Shown here piece by piece: positions 55,770 through 64,000 of a stretch of DNA of 64,000 nt (its first letter is position 1; each line of letters starts with the position of its first letter). A model generated the notes under the pieces. That model was not told the origin of the DNA and searched no databases. It was given only the letters and a program-made list of their open reading frames with translations. The position numbers and the translations under genes are program-made. The DNA lies in assembly GCA_963576475.1 (NCBI GenBank), contig OY754978.1, positions 15,533,718 to 15,597,717 on the forward strand, written 5' to 3'. The DNA comes from Molanna angustata (lineage: Eukaryota > Arthropoda > Insecta > Trichoptera > Molannidae).

Positions 55770-56395
55770 ATTGATAGAACGAAATGTTAGAAGCTAAAAG
55801 AACAAAAAATGTAAGCGGCAAAATGACATAACAGAAATTCGCAGTCTCCTACTCCACTCCATATGGAACGTTTTACAGATTGTAGCTCTTTTCATCCCCG
55901 GAGCGGCTGCTCATAGGACAAAACAAGGAACTACTGTCGAGCATATTTCATAATACCACTACCCCTAAGAGTTCAACCACAAACGTGGAGACCCGCCAGT
56001 CATGGCGAGGGTCTCCCTTCCCAACAGTGCTCGGTAACACGTGACTCGACAGCGAGCTTTCACCACGCATTGACAGTACTTTCAGTTCTTCGATTTCCAA
56101 GCCAAGTGAGGCTGAATACTCGCCGCGTGTGACGAGTCACCGTCGAGCGAGTTATAGACGTCTGCCCTGCTTCCATAAGTAAGAATTGAAGGGGGCATCG
56201 ACCTTTTACCCAGAATCCTGGGGTGGTGCTGCGGCCACCCCCAACTTTACTGGCTGTACAGATAAATGTTAGGCGCTAAAAGGACAGAACAATATTTGAA
56301 ATGTTAGAAGCTAAAAGAATTTCAATATGTTAGAAGCCAAAAGAATAGAAAAATGTTGACGCTTAAAGGACAGAACAATGTTAGAAATGATATAA
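55770..56395 (+). repeat. Degenerate 30-bp minisatellite split by S4
   Basis: AAATGTTAGAAGCTAAAAGA, ACA(G)AA units stand at 55778-55830 and again at 56263-56390 (five or so units: TGTTAGGCGCTAAAAGGACA and variants). The S4 element lies between. Confidence 0.7.
55840..56262 (-). mobile_element. S4 element, reverse, longest copy
   Basis: Reverse of the type at 49912-50156: GCAGTCTCCTACTCCACTCC, ATCCCCGGAGCGGCTGCTC, GAGACCCGCCAGTCATGGCG, AGGGTCTCCC, extended by about 180 bp towards ACCCCCAACTTTACTGGCTG. It inserted into the minisatellite. No tRNA-like boxes A/B are evident; the origin of the head is unknown. Confidence 0.6.
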
Positions 56396-56756
56396 TAATA
56401 ATAATAATAATGAGATTTTACTTTAGTTCGTGAGCAGGAGGGTGCAATGCAACACAAACCATATTATATATACAACATTTAAAAAAATAGGTATACCTAC
56501 ATACAAATAAAAAGAATAACAGAGAAAAATAAGCAATAAGAGCAAACAAAAAGATATAAATAATATTTATATAACCGTAATAACAAAAATTATTTATTTA
56601 AAGAACAACAGTCTTGCTCTTCAATGATATAAGATAAAGAACAGAAAAATGAAAGAAATGCTAGAATAATGAGAGTATTGGCTATTTTTACACCAAGACC
56701 ATGATTTTGCAAGACTTGTAAGACTTTTGTTCATCATTAGAGTAATAAATCATTAT
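56396..56756. other. (TAA)n tract and AT-rich spacer
   Basis: (ATA)6 at 56392-56412; otherwise AT-rich with nothing recognised. Confidence 0.5.
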
Positions 56757-57245
56757 TTATGCATACATACATACATACCATCACGCCATGTCCCTTGCGG
56801 GGTAGGCAGAGAGAACCGAACGCCACATCTTTCTATCCTGGCACGCATCCCTCGCCTTATCCACATTCATGCATCGTCTCATACATGTTCATCTATTGCT
56901 CACACTTCTAAAATTTCCGTCTTTCAAAATTTCGTTCACATGGTCATGCCATCCCTTTCTTGGGCGTCCCCGACCTCTCATTCCATTCCTTTCTGCTATG
57001 TATATTTTCTTCGTCAGGCGCTCCTCATTCATTCCCCCCATGTGACCAAACCATCTCAATGTGTTCACTTTCATTCTAGTAATGACATCTTTCTTCATCT
57101 TACATTCTTTCCTTATATCCTCGTTTCTTACCCGGTCATACATCGCTCTATTACAAATCCTTCTTAATGATCTCATTTCAACTGCATTTATTCTACTTTC
57201 ATGCGTCTTCTGCCATGTCCAGGTTTCACTTGCATACGTCAAGGT
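56757..57245 (-). pseudogene. LINE family Z, C-terminus and tail
   Basis: From 57242 down: TYASETWTWQKTHESRINAV, EMRSLRRICNRAMYDRVRNE, LRWFGHMGGMNEERLTKKIY, RGRGRPRKGWHDHVNEILKD, GNFRSVSNR, a TGA, then TCMRRCMNVDKARDACQDRK, MWRSVLSAYPARDMA-stop and a (GTAT)n tail at 56757-56775. It carries all the final blocks of an RTE-like ORF2 with a single in-frame TGA at about 56897. Its last 120 bp are the module found in HINE-A, HINE-B and at 12.0, 25.5, 27.6 and 28.9 kb. No RT core, so 5'-truncated. Confidence 0.85.
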
Positions 57246-57254
57246 TTTGGCACT

Positions 57255-57345
57255 ACGATGGCGTTATGAATGGCATCCTTTGTTATTATCATCATATTGG
57301 CATCCATTGTTATTACCATCATATTGGCATCCATTGTTATTAATA
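57255..57345 (+). repeat. 27-bp tandem repeat, three units
   Basis: ATATTGGCATCCATTGTTAT, TACCATC; the first unit is ATGGCATCCTTTGTTATTAT, CATC. Confidence 0.85.
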
Positions 57346-57349
57346 ATTA

Positions 57350-58095
57350 TTTATAATATGTGTATATACCCTCTGAGTATATATTTCTGCGGATGGGTAA
57401 AACACAGGTTAATTTTGTCAAGTAACACAATATAAAAAGGACTGTTAGCATTATGTTTGAAAAGTTCATAAATAAATAAATGAGTAGGTACTTTTACAAC
57501 GATGAAATATAAAATAATAAGAGTGTAGGTTGGTTAGCAACGAGAAGGTTATGTCAATGTGGGTACATTGAAAGTATTCTTGTGCTTTGTGGCGGTGCGG
57601 TAGTGGTTTGAATTACCTATAATATAATTCCACTTCACAATTTTTAATCTTGTTCCTTTGTTGACAAAGGTAAAATTCAAAGTTCACGCTGTCAAAAGGA
57701 AAACATCAAAGGGAGGTGAATTGAGGAAGGCCGTTATTAAAGTTTCCACAATTTATTCATGTTAAGGGGTTTGTATAATACATACACACACACACATATA
57801 CGACGACGGCGACATCTTACGGATACGGACCAAAGGAACAATCGGAAAAGGAAACGTTTTCTCTCTTCAAATATCAAATTTAGAACACAAAAGGGAATAA
57901 ACTACCAAAAGAATGTATAACTTACCATTGAACTTCAAACATTTTTAATATAGGTAACATCTCTGCTTTACCTTTTTCATACAAAAACACAAGAGCCTAC
58001 TTAAGAATATTGCTGTTTCTACAAATACTTAGATAATTTAATGTGTAGGTTTCTGAAAAAAATATATCAATATGTCACACAAACACACACACATT
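57350..58095. other. AT-rich spacer
   Basis: Nothing is recognised; (CA)n words at 57783 and 58075. Confidence 0.5.
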
Positions 58096-58099
58096 ATTA

Positions 58100-58995
58100 T
58101 ATTTTTTATTACTTCTCGGGCAACTAATAAGTACTAGATATTATATGTCAAATATTAATGTCTTTAACAAGGATTATAATATGAAAATTAACAAAAATAT
58201 ATAAAACTTAAGTGATGACTGTAGGCCGCGAGGAACATCAAATTAATGTGGTAATGTTCGGAGAAACACTGAAAAACACTAAAGAGTTCGTGTAGGATCT
58301 CTTGGGATGGGAGAACAAGGAAAGTTAACAGCCGAATACACCAGACAAGGCTGGCTCAAGAAGTCGAAGATCCTTGAGTCGAACAACTTAGACTTGAAGC
58401 TCCGTAAGAGACTTACAAAAACATTTGTTTGGAGCATACTGATGTATGGCTGTGAGACATGGTGTCTTACCGAAAGAGACAGAAATAGGCTAGAGGCTTT
58501 CGAGATGTGGAGTTACAGAAGAATACTGGGAATTTCCTGGAGGGACCACATCACGAATGCCGAGGTTCTCAACATAGTTGAAGAAGGGAGGCACGTACTC
58601 AAAACCATCTCCGAGAGAAGTGCTTGCTGGATCGGTCACATCTTGCGCCACGAGGGTCTCCTACATGACCTAATAGAGAGAATGGTTGAGGGGACAAACC
58701 ACAGGGGGCACCCCCGACGGGAGTATTTGGCCCAGGTGTACGAGGACATGAACTGCGCCACATATGTATGTTGAGCTGAAGAGGGCTGCGGAAGATAGAG
58801 AGAAGTGGAAAGCGAGATGTAGACTTCTTCTGCTAACCAATCCGCAGGATTGAGACTTAATAATAATAATTAATTAAACACGCACCCAATAACAAGCAGC
58901 AACATTCTGGAGACTATAACGATATTTATCGTTTCACAGATCGAGACTGAAAACATGACCAAAAACTGTGTCTCCACCAGAAATCGAAAGTGGAA
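58100..58995 (-). repeat. SINE family S2 split by a LINE
   Basis: 58108-58165 (ATTACTTCTCGGGCAACTAA ... TGTCAAATATTAAT) and 58866-58995 (AATTAAACACGCACCCAATA ... CTGTGTCTCCACCAGAAATC) together make one S2 in reverse. The LINE at 58166-58865 sits at the ATATTAAT point. Confidence 0.7.
58200..58865 (+). pseudogene. LINE ORF2 C-terminus inserted in SINE S2
   Basis: The frame from 58307 encodes GWLKKSKILESNNLDLKLRK, RLTKTFVWSILMYGCETWCL, RLEAFEMWSYRRILGISWRD, HITNAEVLN, ACWIGHILRHEGLLHDLIER, to YEDMNCATYV. A frameshift then gives VELKRAAEDREKWKARCRLL, then LLTNPQD-stop at about 58853 and a (TAA)n tail. This is the complete 'post-RT' region of an insect LINE (L.K....W...LYG.E.W.., FEMW.YRR.L.I.W, HI.R, A.DR..W). 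One frameshift in about 185 codons, so a fairly young, 5'-truncated copy. Confidence 0.85.
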
Positions 58996-59003
58996 CATTT
59001 TAC

Positions 59004-59009
59004 TTTATT
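59004..59009 (-). terminator. Polyadenylation signal AATAAA (minus)
   Basis: AATAAA lies on the minus strand about 105 nt after the stop codon of the candidate exon 59111-59218. Confidence 0.3.
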
Positions 59010-59110
59010 TTCTTAATGAAACATACAACAATAAAACATATAAGATTACAATAATAATGCGAAAGTTTTGAAGAACATTTCAATGGAATATAACAAATTA
59101 ATAATAATTG

Positions 59111-59218
59111 TTATTCAGTTTCAATCTTGAGGATCGGTTGGCATAAAAGCAATGCATCTTTTTCCCACTCCGCTGGGTCTTCATCCTCTGATCTCTGAGA
59201 TTCTCTTAAATTCTGCAT
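59111..59218 (-). CDS. Candidate terminal exon (or small ORF), acidic C-terminus
   Basis: Minus strand, 36 codons with the stop: M-Q-N-L-R-E-S, then QRSEDEDPAEWEKDALLLCQ, PILKIETE-stop. ATGCAG at its start could equally be ...GCAG splice acceptor followed by AATTTAAGA (N-L-R). It is an acidic, Trp-containing C-terminus with balanced codon use, set in AT-rich DNA, with an AATAAA about 105 nt downstream. No other feature explains it. I do not recognise the protein, and no upstream exon is identified. It might be a piece of an unknown retroelement instead. Confidence 0.3.
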   Translation of the reverse strand: MQNLRESQRSEDEDPAEWEKDALLLCQPILKIETE

Positions 59219-59414
59219 TTAACATTTGACACATAAAAACTTATAAATCTATACAGCGACTAGGGGTTTAGGAAAATGAGAGAATTGGCTTCGTGATAGC
59301 ACTGTAAAATAAATTATATTAAATAGGTTGCGTCTTTGCGAACACAAAATAACATGTCATATAAATTAGTTATATATTCAATATAGATTATAAATTTTAT
59401 TGATAATATTAACG

Positions 59415-59535
59415 ATGACGTGACAGATTTATTGCGATTCATAACCTTAATCCTTTGTATTGGGCGGGAAACAGCGGCGCACTCCCGCCATATTTTAATA
59501 TTATAATCTGCCACTATCGTCAATGGTCATCATTG
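59415..59535. promoter_or_regulatory. E2F-like and CRE-like motif cluster
   Basis: GATGACGTGACAG (CRE-like, about 59412), GGGCGGGAAAC (59462-59472) and the opposing ACTCCCGCCATATTTTA (59481-59497). The two GCGGGA/TCCCGC words form an imperfect palindrome around CAGCGGCGC and resemble E2F sites. It lies 200-300 bp upstream, on the minus strand, of the candidate exon 59111-59218. Function is inferred only. Confidence 0.3.
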
Positions 59536-59924
59536 CGAGGGTTGTTCTCTATGGCTTAAGTCAAACCATAGATTCACCTATAAATAGTTAAACGGCCATA
59601 TGGTCATACGCTAAAATCATTATTCACAAATCGACAGACGCGGTTAATCCTTCAAAATATTAGGACATATTATATCTCATAAATAATATTATTGATCTCC
59701 ATATAATTATGTTTGTATTGGGTATTGGGTGCAGATATTAAATTTGTTTACTGAAATTGCGGTGATGTGCAATGAGCATAATACCTATCTATCATACTTA
59801 TGAAAACATTACCCGGTTCTTTTGAAATTTATGTAAGCGAGGAAAATATATATAGATACAATTTTATTTGTTTTATTTCATTTCTAAATATACGAATAAT
59901 TTACGTATTTTATAAGATCGCTTC

Positions 59925-60245
59925 TTTTCCAGCGGCCATTCTCTACTGAAATTCCGATCCAAATTTCACGTGTTATGCGTGGAATTGTGGCATTCTTCCT
60001 GATATCAGTTAAAAATACATGTAAAAAGTTCAAGCCGGCGAACCGTTCTACCACCTGCGGGTCTATTCCGGTTCTTTTATCGCGGCAATATACACAAGTT
60101 TATACGCTACATGTGTTTCTTATAGCAGATCGTTATTCAGATTCCGCGGACACTAGCCCGTGTATACTTCCGTGCATTATGTCAAAACTTCCGTTCGTAA
60201 AGCGGCATTCTGATTGGAGCGAAATACGACATTGATGATATTCGA
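59925..60245. other. CpG-rich island, unassigned
   Basis: CG is frequent (CAGCGGCCATTC, AGCCGGCGAACCG, TCGCGGCAA, TCCGCGGAC) in an AT-rich flank, and 59975-60235 is open for 86 codons on plus without a known motif. Such islands in arthropods can be unmethylated promoters, or an exon. Confidence 0.3.
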
Positions 60246-61098
60246 CAGGTGAATTAATTCGCAAAGTTTAATGCGGCATATCGAGGTGGTGTTAAATTTT
60301 GTGTAAAGACATAAAGCGACGCGTACACACATTCGTTTGTTTCACAGATTATACTTATGAATGACAGCTCGTGATACTTAACTTTCACTTTACATTCTGT
60401 GATACGCGAAGATTAGCGGAACTTATCGCAAAAATTACACTTGAATAAGGGTACTGGAACATGGCTGGGCCGTCCATGTATGAAGAATTTTATTACATAT
60501 CTTGGCGAAAGGGGTCTCAAAAAATGCGCATAATTATTTAGGTTGTAACTACATTTTTAATTTTCAGATTCATTAGTACTTTTGGCCGTCTACTGACACT
60601 TGAAGCTGGGGCTTGTAGGATGTTTTTTGGAAAATATGAATTATTTTGAATGCTTGAAATTTCTTTTTTAAACTAAAGAATATACGTTTTATTGCGGGTA
60701 GAGAATTTTAATATTGAAAACATACATCCAATCAAATTATTATTCCAATCAAATTATTATACCATTACTGCGCTGCTGACAGGTCTTCTGGAATTGACCA
60801 ACATTAACTACCTTTCAAATCAACGAATGACGCGCGTGACACAATAGAAAAACACGTACTAATGCACATAAAAATGACATATTTATTTTTACAACTGCAT
60901 TATACGTATTGCAACGACCATAATTAATTATTTTCATATTGTCAAACTTGAGGCAGAAAAGTAAAAAAAAATACTATTTTGAAAACTTTGACTTCTGGGA
61001 GAGGGCCAAAAGTGGTACAGATTTTTTTCATTATTTATTAGAATAACATTATCCAATAAAGCAACTTTTAGAACACCTTTCATGAGTGGATACCCACA
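60246..61098. other. Spacer
   Basis: Nothing is recognised. Confidence 0.5.
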
Positions 61099-61099
61099 T

Positions 61100-61286
61100 G
61101 GGGGGGCAAGTCTGGTTGACAGGCGAAATCAAAACCATCCATGTTTACCTATATCATGGATATAATTATCTTATGGAGTTCTATAATATAATACCTATAT
61201 TATAGAACTCCATAAGATATTTATAGCCATGATATGGGTAAACATGGATGGTTTTGATTTCGCCAGTTGACCAGACTTGCATCCCC
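61100..61286. mobile_element. Near-perfect 187-bp palindrome (MITE or fold-back)
   Basis: Arms 61100-61190 and 61196-61286 pair from GGGGGGCAAGTCTGGTTGAC, through ATCAAAACCATCCATGTTTA, to CTATAATATA around ATACC. The right outer end is GACTTGCATCCCC. No hammerhead-like core is present, unlike the other palindromes. There is no coding capacity. Confidence 0.75.
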
Positions 61287-61289
61287 AGG

Positions 61290-61850
61290 TCGACAAGTTG
61301 GACGGATGACGACTTCCATCTTTAAGTTCTTGAGGAAGAAGCGATCACTTCGAAATCGGTTAGCAAATAACTCATTAGTTTTTTTTATTGACAAACTTTT
61401 TAAACATCTCAATAGAGACGAATTTGGGAAATTACAGAAGAACCAGGAACTCAAGGCACCTACAGGGCTTACGACCTGTCATCGGCTGGTTTCACCAATT
61501 CAAAGTTCACCAATTATGCCTTCTTAATGAGTCCCCTTATCAATGTAATTTTTGAAAGTTCTATATATTTGAATAATTCACCTGAAAATAAGGAATTATA
61601 CTATTGCCATCTATGAAGTAACGAAGAAACCTTTTTTTGTAACGCCATCTATTGAGAAATTGTCTATTTGTAAACAATGAAAGCAACAGTCCTTATGAGT
61701 TGATAAGTTATGGTTTTGCTACTGAGTTTTTAGTTATTTTTTTTACTACTGTGGATTTTTCTTCTCTACTCACAATTTGTATAATAATTATTCTCTTCCT
61801 TGACTTAAACATTTGAATTATTTTTGGGAATGCAATAAGATAAATAAAGT
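61290..61850. other. Spacer
   Basis: No gene is recognised; 61267-61527 is open (86 codons) but overlaps the palindrome arm. Confidence 0.4.
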
Positions 61851-61854
61851 ACAT

Positions 61855-62020
61855 TGTCAGGTGTCCGGGTGTGCATTTTATAAATGAAGCACGATAAATG
61901 TTTGTATCCCCATACACCCATCTCGTCTCACTTAAAAAAAACAACATTCAAAATGGGTGGTGAACTCGAAAACGATGATAATAGAAAATAGTGGAAGCAC
62001 TATTCTAAGCTGGAGCCAAA
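61855..62020 (-). repeat. SINE family V, truncated
   Basis: GTCAGGTGTCCGGGTGTGCA, CATACACCCATCTCGTCTCA, CTTAAAAAAAACAACATTCA, AAATGGGTGGTGAACTCGAA, AACGATGATAATAGAAAATA, GTGGAAGCACTATTCTAAGC. The block between the hexamers GTGAAC and TCGAAA is deleted (compare 55500-55565). Confidence 0.65.
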
Positions 62021-62254
62021 CAGCAATGATGTATTGAATTAAATAACTAAAAACACATCTAGAGTTTGATATTAACTATCATAACCAAATCAATTATTTA
62101 TGTTGATCTGTGTATCGCACCTTATGTCTGTTAAAACACAAATTCAATTTTATCAAATTAATACCGCGGACTGCGGACTCAACACGTATTAGTAACCAAA
62201 TGATGTTAAATACAATACTACGATCGATTGCGTTATACACTTGACTACATCTGT

Positions 62255-62345
62255 GCATCTAGCAGTGAGTGAATGAGGGGGGCTTTGTGTTCCGAGGGGC
62301 CCGGGCTTGGTACCCCCCTACGCCACTGCGCATGAATAAAAGATT
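62255..62345. repeat. GC-rich transposon-end-like scrap
   Basis: GAGGGGGGCTTTGTGTTCCG, AGGGGCCCGGGCTTGGTACC, CCCCTACGCCACTGCGCATG. TACGCCACTG is a common terminal word of insect DNA transposons; no partner end is seen. Confidence 0.25.
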
Positions 62346-62453
62346 TAATAAAACGGCTATAATAGTTTTGTATTTAGCACAACAAGTGTGTAAATCAAAC
62401 TATTAAGTCAATAGTATGTATCCCCTCCCTAACGTTTCAAGGAAATATAATAA

Positions 62454-63080
62454 ACTAGTTGCATGTAACACATGAGATCCAACTGTCGATGGCGATTGTA
62501 TGTCAAGTTGAAGAATAAGTACCAAACTATAAAAAACACTTAAATCCAAATTATTGAGTATTTAAAAATATTTTGTTTTTTATACAAAACATGTAGGTAT
62601 GTATGTCAAAAAAGGATTGGATGGAGGTTAGTCCTTTTTTCCTACCATGAATATGAAAACAGCATGATGGTATGTATGTATGTATGTTTGGAGATTAAGT
62701 ATCAAATAATTGAGTTTCTTAGATATTCTGTATAGGTCACTGCCATACAAATTCCCGTAGATATTTTGTAGTGTATACTGCCTTGACAATTTTTATGAAA
62801 CGATGTCATCACTAAATTCAATTTTTTAAATAATTGTTAAAAAAATGAGATGTACCTACTACTACAATGTTCATATTTTTTTTGGATATTAAATTATCTA
62901 GTTGGAGTGTTTCAGCTTTTTTCGATATTTTCAAGAAATTTGGAAATATAGGCAGTTAAACACATAAATTTATCTGAAAAAAAAATGTTTTTCTCAATAA
63001 AAAAATGTTTGAGAAACTCTGGAACTTTATTGTATTTGTCTATATTTGTATAAATTTTCAGCGTTCTAACTTTTATAATT
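62454..63080 (-). mobile_element. HINE-B copy 6, reverse, hairpin end lost
   Basis: It starts AACTAGTTGCATGTAACACA, TGAGATCCAACTGTCGATGG, then the B body in reverse. Landmarks are GAAGAATAAGTACCAAACTA, the LINE Z-like CAGCATGATGGTATGTATGT, TATCTAGTTGGAGTGTTTCA and ATTTTCAGCGTTCTAACTTT. It breaks off near 63080, before the hairpin end. Confidence 0.65.
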
Positions 63081-63815
63081 AATTATGATTTGTTTTCTAT
63101 ATAATAACTTTATTAATAATTGTTTATTTTTTTAATACGGCGCTGTTCGATTTACTAATGATATTAATAACAATTAAGCACTACAAATAATAACACTCAA
63201 TTATTATTATTACCATTATACACTTCCTCAAAAGAATTAGCAGATCAATGCATAAATTGTAAATTATTTAAAAGAGCAAAATAAAATGCAACAAACGCAT
63301 TATCAAGCTTTCAATTGGGAATAGTTCACCCATCCAGATACTTAACATATCAAAGGATTAGGCTCTGAGGAGGTCTCTATACTACCTAACAACCATACTG
63401 ATTCCCGAATATTAACGTTTAAAAAATCTTTAACGATTCTACATGTATTCATTATTACCGTTTTTTGCATTTTTATTATTAAGTTTTTCGATAAATCTAT
63501 AATTTCTATGTTACGGATTAACGATTTTGGAATAATGCCAGTGGCTGAAATAATGAACGGTCATATTATTATTTTACGAGAATGCCAAAGTTTTTTAATC
63601 TCTTTACCTAAAGCGGTGTATTTTCTATTTTTTTTCATCAAAAGATTTTATAATATTCTTGTATATATATTTCCTATATCATTTTAATTTTGTTTATTTT
63701 ATTTGTTAATAATTTTGTTTACCAAGGATATTATTATATAATATATTATGTGAAAATTCGTCATTAGAATGAATTTATATTTCAAAGATTATGTGCATAT
63801 TTACGTAATATATTC
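63081..63815. other. AT-rich spacer
   Basis: Nothing is recognised. Confidence 0.5.
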
Positions 63816-63821
63816 TGTGAA

Positions 63822-64000
63822 TTGATGGGTGGTGGCAGAGCAATTAGCGCGCTGGGTTAGTACCTAATCCAGTGGTCACGTGTTCGAATCCTGCCACGAC
63901 CTATTTCGTTCATCTATAGTACAAGCGTTAATGCTTATCTCAGGTAATGTATGAGGATGTATAATGTATATGTATTTGTTTCAAGGACATATTCATTCTT
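63822..64000 (+). repeat. SINE family S1, tRNA-Thr-like head, runs off the window
   Basis: GGTGGCAGAGCAATTAGCGC, GCTGGGTTAGTACCTAATCC, AGTGGTCACGTGTTCGAATC, CTGCCACGACC, then the S1 body TCATCTATAGTACAAGCGTT ... GTATTTGTTTCAAGGACATA. The anticodon loop carries a small insertion (TTAGTACCTAA), so it could not work as a tRNA. Confidence 0.8.

Noticed and set aside
56727..57435. Plus-strand open frames at the LINE Z copy
   Set aside because: They are shadows of the minus-strand LINE C-terminus.

Overview
The window looks like an intergenic or intronic desert from an AT-rich arthropod nuclear genome. An insect is likely. Lepidoptera-like features are the frequent TAGGTAC/TACCTAC strings, LINE copies with GTAT-type tails, tRNA-headed SINEs and foldback MITEs, but the species cannot be fixed from sequence alone. 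I found no complete host gene, no rRNA gene and no tRNA gene that is not part of a SINE. There is one candidate terminal exon (59111-59218, minus) and a few GC-rich or motif-bearing islands that could be promoters or enhancers.

Nearly everything recognisable is transposable-element debris. LINE remnants: FADD-containing Jockey/CR1-like copies at 3.6-6.8 kb and C-terminal relatives at 12.8, 25.6, 27.7 and 54.4 kb; an R1-like C-terminus at 9.7-10.8 kb; an RTE-like copy at 44.6-45.4 kb; a better kept RT at 48.9-50.8 kb; and many short C-terminal ends (1.2, 3.1, 7.8, 12.0, 18.7, 28.5, 42.6, 43.2, 47.2, 56.8 and 58.2 kb). DNA transposons: a Tc1/mariner-like DDE end (11.2 kb), a PIF/Harbinger-like piece (30.2 kb) and several palindromic MITEs.

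The most abundant families are two non-coding repeats, here called HINE-A (5.0-6.3, 13.9, 26.4-27.5, 30.5-32.5, 37.6-38.7 kb and fragments) and HINE-B (34.9, 36.7, 37.7, 50.8-52.5, 62.5 kb and fragments). Both have a subterminal inverted repeat and a stem-loop at one end built from that same repeat. This is the architecture of non-autonomous Helentron (Helitron2) elements. Both also carry, inside, the 3' end of one LINE family. SINE families (called S1, S2, S3, V and S4) are interspersed; one S4 copy sits inside the RT gene with a clean 13-bp target duplication.

Three long palindromes (4223-4521, 17204-17424, 48418-48559) have centres resembling degenerate hammerhead ribozymes of the short-stem-III type known from Penelope-like retroelements. 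They are the most unusual structures in the window. Other structure includes a pure (TA)152 tract inside HINE-A, an 89-nt poly(A) and several minisatellites. Stretches with no entry of their own are AT-rich sequence in which I see nothing.
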